From NCBI GenBank assembly GCA_016716265.1, contig JADJWQ010000006.1, positions 930,001-994,000 of the forward strand: a stretch of 64,000 bases of DNA, given 5' to 3'. The notes under the pieces were generated by a model that saw only the letters and a program-made list of their open reading frames with translations, did no database searches and had not been told where the DNA came from. Of the stretch, positions 56,186 to 64,000 are shown one piece after another. A program made the translations under genes and the position numbers. Each line of letters opens with the position of its first letter. Within the stretch, counting starts at the first letter, position 1. The DNA comes from Planctomycetota bacterium. GTDB lineage: Bacteria; Planctomycetota; UBA1135; UBA2386.

Positions 56186-56428
56186 TCAGACGATCCGGGT
56201 CATCGACTCCAATGCCTGGTGAGCGGCCTGGATCCGGGGATGCACGACGAGGTTGCCGCGGTCGTCGACGACCGACGTCCTCGACTCCGCGAACTCGAGC
56301 AGCGAAACGTAGGCTGCGAGCATGAGCTCGAACCTGCGCTCGAGTTCCGAAGGCCGTCGAGGCGCCTTCGGCTGCGCTCGCACGGGAGCTTCACGGAAGC
56401 TCGTCGGGCTCTGGTATGCGGCTTTCAT
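56186..56428 (-). CDS. Small protein of unknown function (weakly P27-like)
   Basis: The 80-residue frame begins MKAAYQSPTSFREAPVRAQP and ends VVDDRGNLVVHPRIQAAHQA with a short Leu/Arg tail. AGGAG lies eight bases before the ATG at 56426-56428, a strong ribosome binding site that supports expression. The helical middle (ELERRFELMLAAYVSLLEF) and the G-(N)-L-VVHP-x-I-QAAHQAL ending recall small phage terminase subunits of the P27 type, but the match is weak and no phage gene is near. It lies between two signalling loci in DNA of lower GC. Confidence 0.6.
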   Translation of the reverse strand: MKAAYQSPTSFREAPVRAQPKAPRRPSELERRFELMLAAYVSLLEFAESRTSVVDDRGNLVVHPRIQAAHQALESMTRIV

Positions 56429-56705
56429 GATCCGAACTCCTGTTCGCCGCGACACCGCGTCACGGCTTCTCGATTGTTCGCCGCAGAGGTGGCAACGAGC
56501 GTGCCGGACGTCGGACGACTCGATGGTCCGCCCTGCACGGTCGTGTAGGCGCAGCGTCGGACCCCGGTGTCCCGGAACAGCGGGGCGAGCGGCGTGCCCG
56601 AGGCGCGCCGGCGGATCTCTGCACGGCTGGAGTCGCGACGGGTGACCCTGGCGCCCGGGAAGTTACGCGCCGGTGGGCAGAAACTCCCCACCCGGCGGCC
56701 GAGAG

Positions 56706-58055
56706 CTACTGCTTCTCCGTTCGAGCGAGCTTCTCGCGCAGCGTCTTCCGGTCGATGCCCAGGATCCGCGCGGCCCTCGACTTGTTGCCGTCCACGCTCT
56801 CGAGCACCCGCTGGATGTGAACGAGCTCGACCTCTGCGAGCGTCCGCTCGATCCCGGCATTCCGCAGAGCCGAGAACCGCATCAGCGAAGGCAGGTCGGG
56901 AGCGTCGATCACGTCTCCCTCGGACAGGACCACGATGCGTTGCATCACGTTCTCGAGCTCGCGGACGTTGCCCGGCCAGCCGTACTCCAGGAGAACCTCC
57001 GCGGCCCGGTCGGAGAGCCGTGGAGCGGGCTTCGCGGCCTCACCGGCGTAGCGTTCGATGAAGTGGCGGGCCAGCAGCAGGATGTCCTCGCCACGATCTC
57101 GCAGCGGCGGCATCGTCAGCGTGATCACGTTCAGTCGATAGAAGAGGTCCTCACGGAAGCCCTTCCTCCGGACCATCTCGAACAGGTCCTTGTTGGTGGC
57201 AGCGATGACGCGCACGTCGACCTTCCTGCCCTTGGCCGCTCCGACCATCACGACCTCCAGGTCCTGGAGCACGCGAAGCAGCTTGACCTGCATGGCCGAG
57301 CTCATCTCGCTCACCTCGTCGAGGAAGATCGTGCCGCCGTCGGCCGCCTGGAAGAAACCCGTGCGCGATTCGAAGGCACCCGTGAACGCGCCCTTGACGT
57401 GACCGAACAGCTCTCCCTCGAGGAGTGACTCCGGGATTCCGCCGCAATTGACGGGGACGAATGCGCGCTCGGCGCGCGGGCTGCGATAGTGGATGGCCCT
57501 TGCGGCGAGCTCCTTGCCCGTTCCGCTCTCACCGGCCACCAGCACGGTCGCGGTCGTCGTCGCCGCCTTCGCGATGACCCGATGCACCTCGCACATCGCA
57601 TCGGAATCCCCCATGAGCCCGAACCGGGCCGAGGGGATCTCCAGTCTGGTCCTGGCGGCCGTCCGACGAATGCGCTGCTTCTCCAGCGCGTGGCCGATGG
57701 CATCCAGGAGCTCCTTCTCGGTGAAGGGCTTCGGTAGATACTCCTCCGCACCGCTCGACATGGCCTGGACGGCGCCGGAGATCGAGGCGTAGCCGGTGAT
57801 CATCATGACGCCGGTCTCGGCGTAGTTGTCGCGGACGTGCCGGATCATGTCCAATCCGCTGAGCTCCGGCATCTTGTAGTCGGTGACGACGAGGTCCACC
57901 GGAGAATCCTCGAGCACGCGGACCCCCTCGGCGACGGAGGCGGCCGTGAGGACCCGGTATCCCGCGTGCTCGAGGTGTCGCCGCAGGAGCTCCAGCGTGT
58001 CCGGGGCGTCATCGACAATGAGTATCCGCCTCTTCTCGCTCGCTGCAGTGACCAT
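56706..58055 (-). CDS. NtrC-family sigma-54-dependent response regulator
   Basis: The 449-residue protein has a receiver (RRILIVDDAPDTLELLRRHL; LVVTDYKMPELSG with the phosphoacceptor Asp; MMITGYAS; YLPKPF), an AAA+ activator domain (VAGESGTGKELAARAIHY Walker A; GELFGHVKGAFTGAFE with the GAFTGA sigma-54 loop; GGTIFLDEVSEM Walker B; GWPGNVRELENVMQRIVVL) and a Fis-type HTH (GNKSRAARILGIDRKTLREK). It activates sigma-54 promoters when phosphorylated. The ATG at 58055 is chosen because the receiver begins immediately; the frame extends upstream without a motif. It lies downstream of, and overlaps by 47 bases, the histidine kinase that must be its partner. Confidence 0.95.
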   Translation of the reverse strand: MVTAASEKRRILIVDDAPDTLELLRRHLEHAGYRVLTAASVAEGVRVLEDSPVDLVVTDYKMPELSGLDMIRHVRDNYAETGVMMITGYASISGAVQAMSSGAEEYLPKPFTEKELLDAIGHALEKQRIRRTAARTRLEIPSARFGLMGDSDAMCEVHRVIAKAATTTATVLVAGESGTGKELAARAIHYRSPRAERAFVPVNCGGIPESLLEGELFGHVKGAFTGAFESRTGFFQAADGGTIFLDEVSEMSSAMQVKLLRVLQDLEVVMVGAAKGRKVDVRVIAATNKDLFEMVRRKGFREDLFYRLNVITLTMPPLRDRGEDILLLARHFIERYAGEAAKPAPRLSDRAAEVLLEYGWPGNVRELENVMQRIVVLSEGDVIDAPDLPSLMRFSALRNAGIERTLAEVELVHIQRVLESVDGNKSRAARILGIDRKTLREKLARTEKQ

Positions 58056-59784
58056 CTGCACCAGCCTCTTCGCGTGCTCCCTGCGCTGCGGGGAAACGAG
58101 TCTCGAATTGCGATCCCTTACCCACCTCGCTCCGGACCACGATCCTGCCACCGTGGGACGTCACGATGCCGTGGACCACGGCGAGACCCAGGCCCGTGCC
58201 TTCCCGAACGTCCTTCGTCGTGAAGAACGGCAGGAATATGTCCGAGAGGATCTCCTTCGGGATTCCGACCCCCGTGTCCTCTACGGTGAGAACGACCTCC
58301 GCTCCCGAGCGCGCGGTCCTGACCGTCAATGCCCCACCGTCCGGCATGGCCTGGATGGCATTGACCACGAGATTGACCAGGACCTGCTGCATCTGCGGGG
58401 GGTCTGCCGCGATGAGGGGAAGGTCCTCCGCGAGCTCGCGGCGGAGCTCGATACCGGCCGTCTCGCAGCGCGACTCGAGGAAGTCGAGTCCGTCCCGAAT
58501 CGTGGCGTTGAGATTCACGTCCGTCTTCCGGGTCGGGTGCTGTCTCGCGAACAGCATCAGCTTCCGGATGACCTCGCGGGCGTGCAGCGAGGCGTTGACG
58601 ATCTTCTGCACGTCGGCTGCGACCTGCTCGCTGAGTCCCTCGCACTTCTGGATGAGCTGCGCATAGCCGAGAACGCCACCCAGTGGTTCGTTCAGCTCGT
58701 GAGCCACTCCGGAGGCGAGCTGGCCGATGGTCGCCAGGCGGTCGGCGTGACGAAGCTGCCGTTCGAGGTTGGCTCTCTCCTCCTCGGCCGCCTTCTCTTC
58801 GAGGGCCGACGAGACCTCACGCGCCACGGTATCGAGCAGGTGCTTCTCTTCGGAAAGGAACGGACCCTCGTCCAGCTCGGGCTTCTCGCTCGTATAGACG
58901 ACCTCCACGCACCCTCGGGGAGTGCCCGAGACGACGATGGCGGAGGCGAGTCGCTGCACGCCGTTCGCGAAACCGGGCGACTCGTAGGCCTCCTCGTCGA
59001 CCACCAGTCGAGCGTGCGCGGCATCCGCGTGCAGCATCGCCGGCGGGATCAGGTCGACGATCTTCTGCAGGATCTCGCCCCGCGACTGTGCGGGATGGTT
59101 GGCCAGCCTGGAGACGCCGAACAGACAGGTGAGCTCCTTGAGACGGACCGCGAGTTCCGCCCGCGTCTGGAACAACGCGAGCGCCAGACCGAGGTTCTGG
59201 GCGACGGTCTCGTAGAGCCCGATCTCCTTCGCGCTGACTCGATGGGCGGTACGGCTCTTCCAGACGAGGAGGCCGATGACGCCACGTCCACCCGCCAGCG
59301 GGAACAAGGCCAGGGAACGGAAGCCGCTCGGCCCTCCCAGGACGTATCGCCGCTCCCTGGTCCCGTGGCGTGGCGTGAACACGAACGGCTGTTCGGTGTC
59401 GGCCGTCCAGAACGACCCATCGGGCGTGAAGAACGGCATCTTCGGGTCGAAGCGCCGGAAGATGACGTCCCGCGCGAGGAGCTCGAGGTCGGGCGTCGGA
59501 TCGTGAGCGTCGACCTCCGGCTGCCGAAGGGACGCGACGTTCTCGTCCCTGGAGGGGCAGGGAACCACCTCGTAGACGACCTTCCGCTCCGGCCGAACCG
59601 TGACCTCGTGACGACAGCAGCGCTCGCCTTCCTTCAGGCGTATCTCGACGGCGTCGAGTTCGCCGAACTGAGCGAGGAGCTTGCAGACGGACCGTACGAA
59701 GCCGTTCGTCGTACGATTCCTGCTCGCGCACCGGAGAATGCGATGCGACAGTGCGAGGAAGTCCTCGGGGATCTTGGCTCTCAT
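58009..59784 (-). CDS. Sensor histidine kinase with GAF-like domains
   Basis: The 591-residue protein has an N-terminal sensory region of about 340 residues that looks like two GAF-type domains (FRSLALFPLAGGRGVIGLLV; SAIVVSGTPRGCVEVVY), a coiled-coil linker, then HisKA (ATIGQLASGVAHELNEPLGG with the phospho-His) and HATPase (NLVVNAIQAMPDGG, DTGVGIPKE, GTGLGLAVVHGIV). No membrane helix is seen, so it is cytosolic. Start ATG at 59782-59784; a TTG at 59808 is less likely. The 3' end overlaps the NtrC-like regulator. Codon use here is noticeably less GC-rich than in neighbouring genes, which suggests later acquisition of this pair. Confidence 0.93.
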   Translation of the reverse strand: MRAKIPEDFLALSHRILRCASRNRTTNGFVRSVCKLLAQFGELDAVEIRLKEGERCCRHEVTVRPERKVVYEVVPCPSRDENVASLRQPEVDAHDPTPDLELLARDVIFRRFDPKMPFFTPDGSFWTADTEQPFVFTPRHGTRERRYVLGGPSGFRSLALFPLAGGRGVIGLLVWKSRTAHRVSAKEIGLYETVAQNLGLALALFQTRAELAVRLKELTCLFGVSRLANHPAQSRGEILQKIVDLIPPAMLHADAAHARLVVDEEAYESPGFANGVQRLASAIVVSGTPRGCVEVVYTSEKPELDEGPFLSEEKHLLDTVAREVSSALEEKAAEEERANLERQLRHADRLATIGQLASGVAHELNEPLGGVLGYAQLIQKCEGLSEQVAADVQKIVNASLHAREVIRKLMLFARQHPTRKTDVNLNATIRDGLDFLESRCETAGIELRRELAEDLPLIAADPPQMQQVLVNLVVNAIQAMPDGGALTVRTARSGAEVVLTVEDTGVGIPKEILSDIFLPFFTTKDVREGTGLGLAVVHGIVTSHGGRIVVRSEVGKGSQFETRFPAAQGAREEAGADGHCSEREEADTHCR

Positions 59785-59829
59785 GGCGAGCCTCTGACTC
59801 GCAGCCAACCGGGACCCCCGCAGTCTACC

Positions 59830-60470
59830 CGATCCCGCTGTAGGTCGCCGTCCGCTCCACCGGCCGGAGGTCGCGAGCTGCGATCACCCGTCGCCGCTGC
59901 GCGTCGAGCCTGAACGAGCGGAGCCGCGCGGCGAGTCTGCGCGGGTGGCCATGCTCCCACGGGGTGCCAGAGGAAGTCGCAGCGCGCCGTCGCGAACCCG
60001 CCACGAGATGGCGCTTCGGCCAGGAGTCCGGCCCAGAAGTCGCCCTCCGCGAGCATGGTGAGGTCGTCGGACGTGGCGGCGTGCGAACACGTAGACGAAT
60101 CGGTCGATTGGGCGAGGCTCTCGGCCGCTGACCGGGGCTCGAACACGCGTACCGAGCGGCCTCGCCTCCGGTGACCCGGCCTTCCAGTGGGCCGCGCCGG
60201 CCGGTGCGCTGGTGCGGCGCGCGAAGGTGATCCCCCGGCCGGACTGCGGCGCGGCGCCGCCATCGATGAACGGCCGGAGCGCAATCGTCACGTCGCTGTC
60301 CGCGGTCGAGCGCACGTTCACCGAACGCGTGACGACCGGCGAAGTGGCGCGGCTGTTCCGCCGACTGCTTCCTGTCGTATGCGCGTGCCGGCTGGTGTCG
60401 AGCCTGACCGTCGAGCGCCAGGAACCACGGCCACGGCCGCCGCTGTCCGAAGAACGAGAGCCATCTTCAC
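59830..60470 (-). pseudogene. Probable decayed secreted-protein gene
   Basis: On the minus strand GGGAG precedes a GTG at 60468-60470 that opens a signal-like peptide, VKMALVLRTAAAVAVV. Protein-like text then appears in different frames: VTRSVNVRSTADSDVTIALR followed by PFIDGGAAP (about 60345-60250), and later LTMLAEGDFWAGLLAEAPSR (about 60060-60000) in another frame. No single frame spans the region. This is the pattern of an exported protein broken by frameshifts, though I recognise no family. Sequencing error is an alternative. The next genes begin on both sides, so these bases hold little else. Confidence 0.4.
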
Positions 60471-60500
60471 GTTGCTCCCGTCGCGCCTACGCTGAGCGGG

Positions 60501-62087
60501 TTGGACGAACCGTACGATGGACGCCGACACAGGATCGGCGGGAGCCGACCGCCGACGGCGTTCCGCCGGCTCCTGCCCTCGCTGGTCGCCGCCAGCGTGG
60601 TCGGCAGCGTGGCCCCCGCCCAGCTGTCCCTCGCACCGATGCTCGGCGACCACATGGTCCTGCAGCGCGAGCGTGAGATCGTACTGTGGGGCACGGCCGC
60701 GCCGCGCGCGCAGGTCGTCGTCGCGCTCGGGCAGGAGCGCCGCGAGGTCGTCGCTGCCGAGGACGGCTCCTGGAGAACGGAGCTCGCAGCACGACCGGCG
60801 AGCGCGACGCCGTTCTCGATCCGGATCGCGTCGGGCGCCGAGGTCGTGGAGCTGGCCGACGTCGTCGTCGGCGACGTGTGGATCTGCGCCGGCCAGTCGA
60901 ATATGGAGTTCCCCATCGACCGCGACCTGCACGGCGAGGAGGTGCTGAGCCGCGCGCCGTGGCCGGGTATCCGCTGCTACCAGGCGCGGTACACGGCGAC
61001 CGGTGCCGGCGGCGCGTGGGACGATGCCACGGTCGCGCGCCTGGACGAGAGCTCGTTCGCGGTCGGCGACTGGAGCCGCTGCTCGGTCGCGTCGCTACGC
61101 ACGATGTCGGCGGTCGGCTTCTATTGCGGTCGTGCGCTCCACGAGCAGCTGGGGGTTCCGATCGGGCTGATCGATCTCGCCGCCGGCGGCTCCCCCACCG
61201 AGGCATGGATCCCGCGCGACGCGCTACGCGCGGAGCCGGCGACCCGATCGATGGTCGAACCGGGAAACTGGCTGGAGAACCCCGAGCTCGGCGACTGGTG
61301 CCGGGAACGCGCGAAGCAGAACCTCGCCCGTGCGCTCGAGCGCGGACTGGACATCCCGGGCGACGACCTCGGCCCGAATCACGCATTCAAGCCCGGCTTC
61401 CTGTGGCGGACCGCGATCGAGCCGGCCACCCGGCTGCGGGTGCGCGGCGTGCTCTGGTACCAGGGCGAGTCGAACGCCGAGTCGCCGCGACGCGTCGTTC
61501 AGCACGGTAGCCTGTTCCCGTTGCTGGTCGCGAGCTGGCGGCGAGGCTTCGGCGAGCCGGAGCTCCCGTTCCTGTTCGTCCAGCTACCGGCGATGGGGCG
61601 CCCGGACTGGCCCGCATTCCGCGAGCAGCAGCGCCTGCTGGCCGCGGAGCTGGTCCACGTCGGGATGGCGGTGACGATCGACGTCGGGCATCCGACCGAC
61701 GTGCACCCACCGGACAAGCGCCCGGTCGGCGAGCGGCTGGCCGCCCTGGCGATGAGCCTTGCCTACGGTGCTCCCACGCCCGCGACGGGCCCGCGCATCG
61801 TGGACGCGCAGCGCGTGGGGAACACGATCGTGCTGCGCTTCGAGGCGACCGACGGCGGACTCGACACGAGCGACGACGCCGCGCCGCTCGGCTTCGCGAT
61901 CGTGGACGCAGAGGGCGAGAGCCATCCCGCCGCGGCCCGCATCGATGGCGACACCGTCGTGCTCGACATCCCCGGCACGGTGACGCCGGCACGAGTCGCC
62001 CATGGCTGGGCACCCGTGCCGACCTGCAACCTGGTGGATGGCGCCGGGCTACCGGCGTCGCCATTCCGAGTGCCGATCGGCCGGTAG
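60501..62087 (+). CDS. Secreted sialate O-acetylesterase
   Basis: The 528-residue protein has an N-terminal Arg-rich segment and a hydrophobic core (LLPSLVAASVVGSVAPAQ), then the SGNH/GDSL-type domain. Motifs are ICAGQSNMEFPIDRD (catalytic Ser), LAAGGSPTEAW, GVLWYQGESNAES and IDVGHPTDVHPPDKRPVGER with Asp and His. A jelly-roll insert between (MLGDHMVLQREREIVLWG) is typical of the family. It removes acetyl groups from sialic acids or plant polysaccharides outside the cell. The start TTG at 60501 is the earliest that includes the signal peptide; no ribosome binding site is clear. Confidence 0.88.
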   Translation: MDEPYDGRRHRIGGSRPPTAFRRLLPSLVAASVVGSVAPAQLSLAPMLGDHMVLQREREIVLWGTAAPRAQVVVALGQERREVVAAEDGSWRTELAARPASATPFSIRIASGAEVVELADVVVGDVWICAGQSNMEFPIDRDLHGEEVLSRAPWPGIRCYQARYTATGAGGAWDDATVARLDESSFAVGDWSRCSVASLRTMSAVGFYCGRALHEQLGVPIGLIDLAAGGSPTEAWIPRDALRAEPATRSMVEPGNWLENPELGDWCRERAKQNLARALERGLDIPGDDLGPNHAFKPGFLWRTAIEPATRLRVRGVLWYQGESNAESPRRVVQHGSLFPLLVASWRRGFGEPELPFLFVQLPAMGRPDWPAFREQQRLLAAELVHVGMAVTIDVGHPTDVHPPDKRPVGERLAALAMSLAYGAPTPATGPRIVDAQRVGNTIVLRFEATDGGLDTSDDAAPLGFAIVDAEGESHPAAARIDGDTVVLDIPGTVTPARVAHGWAPVPTCNLVDGAGLPASPFRVPIGR

Positions 62088-62424
62088 CCCGCCCCGCGGT
62101 CGCACCCGGATCCGCGTGCGCAGCTCTGTCGCGATTCCGGGCGGCCTCGACCGGCCGCTGCGGCCGTGCAGCTACGAGGTGCGGCTCGACAGCATCACCG
62201 GCGGATCGAGCGTCGAGGCCGGCGTCGACGAACTCACCTCGGCCGGCGCGCGGATGGCCGAGCGGGCAGTGGAGGAGTGGGAGCGCGAACACCTGCACGC
62301 GGGCCGCGACCTCCCGATCGCCGAGGCCAGCGTAGACCACCACACCGATCGACGCCCGACCACCGCGGCGCGGCATCCTGCCCGATCGCGGAACCGGAGG
62401 GTGCGCCCGGGATCCTGTCTCGCC
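62088..62424. other. Intergenic stretch, open in one frame but without a recognised gene
   Basis: From a GTG at 62116 the plus strand stays open in the same frame as the following gene (SSVAIPGGLDRPLRPCSYEV and onward), but the downstream gene has its own signal peptide at 62425. I see no domain, ribosome binding site, repeat or terminator. The frame openness is expected in GC-rich DNA. Confidence 0.4.
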
Positions 62425-64000
62425 ATGGTTCGCTTCGTGGTCTGCACGACCGCCCTCGCACTGCTCGCCGGCCCGATCGCGGCGCAGGCCGACGTCACCG
62501 CCGCGCGCCGCTGGTTCGCCACGCTCGGCTACCCCGCGGTCGGCACCGTCCCGGTGGCGGAGATCGCGACCGGCGCGGCACGGATCAGCGCGGACGGGAC
62601 TCCGGTCGCCACGACCGTCGCCGGCTTCGTGCTGCGCGACGACGGCGCCAGCTTCTCCGCGCTGCTGCTCGACCTCGCGGAGCGGACGTTCCAGCGTACC
62701 GATCGCGCTGCCATCCCCGCGCGCCGCGTCGGCTACGTCCCGCTCGACCTCGAATCGCTCGCGCGCGAGCGCCTCGATGCTGCGGGTCCGGCGACCGGCG
62801 TCGCCGCGCTCGAGCTGTTCGTGCTGTCCGAGGCCTGCCGGACCCGTGGCCTCACGACGCCCGCCGACGATCTCGCCGACCTCGCGCACCGCACGTTCGA
62901 GCGCGCGCGCCCGGCCGACACCGGCCGCGCGCTCGCCGAGCTGCTCGCGCGCGAGCTCGCGGAGCTCGAGCGGCTGCGGCTCATCGACGCGTTCGGTGAC
63001 CCGGCGCAGTCCGCGACGGAGCTGCGCGAGCGCGCCGACCGCTGGCTGCGACGGTTCGCGGGCGCGCCCGGCTCGGCGGACGTCCGCGGACTCCGCGCCG
63101 GGCTCGAACGCCACCTGGCGCCGCTCCCCGCCCCTCCCGTCGATGCCTCGGACGATGCGCTCGCGCGCCACCTCGTCGCGCAGCTGCACACGCAGCACGG
63201 CAGCCAGTGGATCTCGTGGTCCGCACCGGACCCGTTCACCGATGCGCGCGGCGCGTCGAGCCCCGCGCATCGACTCGTCGCGCTCGGGCTGCCCGCGCTG
63301 CCCGCGCTCGCCGACGCCTGGGACGACGCGACGCCGTCGCGGACGGTCGCCGCATCACGCGAGCGCGGCCCCGCGGTCGTCCGCGTCGGCGAGCTGGCAC
63401 GGCTGGTCGCCGAGGTGATCGCCGGCTACCCGGCGGCGAGCCAAGCCGAGCTGCTCCGTGTCGTCGACGCGCTGCGCGACCGCGGCCCGGCGGCGGTGTT
63501 CGCCGAGGGGGCCGTCGGCACCGGCGCGCGGGGCGTGCGGCAGGCCGCGAAGCTCGCCGAGCTCCGCCCGGCGCAGGCGGTCGCCGTGCTCGGCCGGAGC
63601 CTCGCGGCCGAGCCCGACGGCTACTGGCGCGGCGCGCGGATCGCGCTGCTCGCGGGCATCGATCGCGACGACGCGCGCGCGCTGATCGACGCCCGCCTCG
63701 CCAGCGCGACCGATACCCGCGAGCTGACCGCGGCCGCGGCAGCTGCCTTCGGCCGCGCGCCGGACCGCGCGCTGGCGGCCGTGCGCGCCGCGCTGGCCGC
63801 TCGGCCCGGAGAGCTGACCGGTCCCGACCGCGCGCTGCTGCGGTTCCTCGCCGCGCACGGCGGCGCCGCCGACCTCGACCTGCTGACCGCACGCGCGCCC
63901 CAGCTCGACCGCGACGAGCTCGAAGCCCTCGCGGACCGCCGCGCGACGCTCGACTGGTTCGCCGTCCCGGCACCGTTCGGCGGCTGGCTCACGCTGCCCT
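62425..64000 (+). CDS. Secreted helical-repeat protein, partial at the right end
   Basis: The visible 525 codons begin with a signal peptide (MVRFVVCTTALALLAGPIAA, then QA) and continue as Ala/Leu/Arg-rich helices without a known family. Segments such as GVAALELFVLSEACRTRGLT, LALGLPALPALADAWDD-like text and QAVAVLGRSLAAEPDGYWRG have the look of HEAT or TPR-type repeats. No stop occurs before base 64000, so the length is unknown. Export suggests an envelope or extracellular role. It follows the sialate esterase by 337 bp on the same strand and may be independent. Confidence 0.65.
   Translation, partial: MVRFVVCTTALALLAGPIAAQADVTAARRWFATLGYPAVGTVPVAEIATGAARISADGTPVATTVAGFVLRDDGASFSALLLDLAERTFQRTDRAAIPARRVGYVPLDLESLARERLDAAGPATGVAALELFVLSEACRTRGLTTPADDLADLAHRTFERARPADTGRALAELLARELAELERLRLIDAFGDPAQSATELRERADRWLRRFAGAPGSADVRGLRAGLERHLAPLPAPPVDASDDALARHLVAQLHTQHGSQWISWSAPDPFTDARGASSPAHRLVALGLPALPALADAWDDATPSRTVAASRERGPAVVRVGELARLVAEVIAGYPAASQAELLRVVDALRDRGPAAVFAEGAVGTGARGVRQAAKLAELRPAQAVAVLGRSLAAEPDGYWRGARIALLAGIDRDDARALIDARLASATDTRELTAAAAAAFGRAPDRALAAVRAALAARPGELTGPDRALLRFLAAHGGAADLDLLTARAPQLDRDELEALADRRATLDWFAVPAPFGGWLTLP

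Overview
The window is very GC-rich DNA with little space between genes and many 1-4 bp start/stop overlaps (ATGA or GTGA). Its content points to a member of the Planctomycetota. There are three ECF-type sigma factors, two of them directly linked to Ser/Thr kinases and secreted proteins, plus a TolB-like propeller protein, an SBBP-repeat protein with dockerin-like EF-hands, a DUF3299 protein, a sialate O-acetylesterase and an exosortase-associated glycosyltransferase. The phylum is an inference from gene content; no rRNA is present to confirm it. The only RNA gene seen is a tRNA-Gly(GCC).

Layout. 1-2159 (minus): sigma factor, TolB-like secreted protein and the start of a kinase. 2407-6993 (minus): DPP-IV-like S9 peptidase, an unknown protein and a DedA membrane domain fused to an ATP-grasp ligase. 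7061-8679 (minus): plsY-gpsA, phospholipid precursor supply. 8787-10781 (plus): a HyuA-type hydantoinase/oxoprolinase. 11306-13617 (minus): a degenerate HD-GYP protein and a lipoprotein. 13745-16913 (minus): ABC ATPase, FtsX-like permease with a His-rich loop, and DUF3299, resembling a zinc-handling transporter. 17014-20621 (minus): EboE-like TIM barrel, a small gene split by an amber codon, and a large LOG-family protein. Around 20.8-21.0 kb lie a 16-bp tandem repeat, a terminator and the tRNA.

21147-36157 is housekeeping and accessory: an acyl-CoA ligase, an Rpn-like nuclease, thiD overlapping a large SBBP protein, a DHH phosphoesterase, a palindromic repeat element, a TIM-barrel protein, a ppx + CYTH/CHAD polyphosphate pair, a secreted cyclophilin and argJ. 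36368-40946 is a second sigma - kinase - secreted-protein operon. 41005-44821 (minus) holds an MBL hydrolase, an apparently exported methyltransferase, a LysM protein and a HEAT-repeat protein. 45020-49294 (plus) holds a third sigma factor, a split YedE-type transporter and two glycosyltransferases.

49399-59784 is the signalling centre. A reduced CheB/CheR-like protein is followed by a 1400-residue CheB-CheR-PAS-GGDEF-EAL protein with intact c-di-GMP motifs. A small unknown protein with a strong ribosome binding site comes next, then an NtrC-type response regulator overlapping its histidine kinase; this pair has visibly lower GC than its surroundings. The right end has a probable decayed secreted-protein gene, a sialate O-acetylesterase and a partial secreted protein. 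The least expected items are the palindromic repeat family at 29.5 and 51.8 kb, the CheB-CheR-GGDEF-EAL fusion with its degenerate neighbour, the DedA-ATP-grasp fusion, and the in-frame TAG in the small gene at 18.4 kb.
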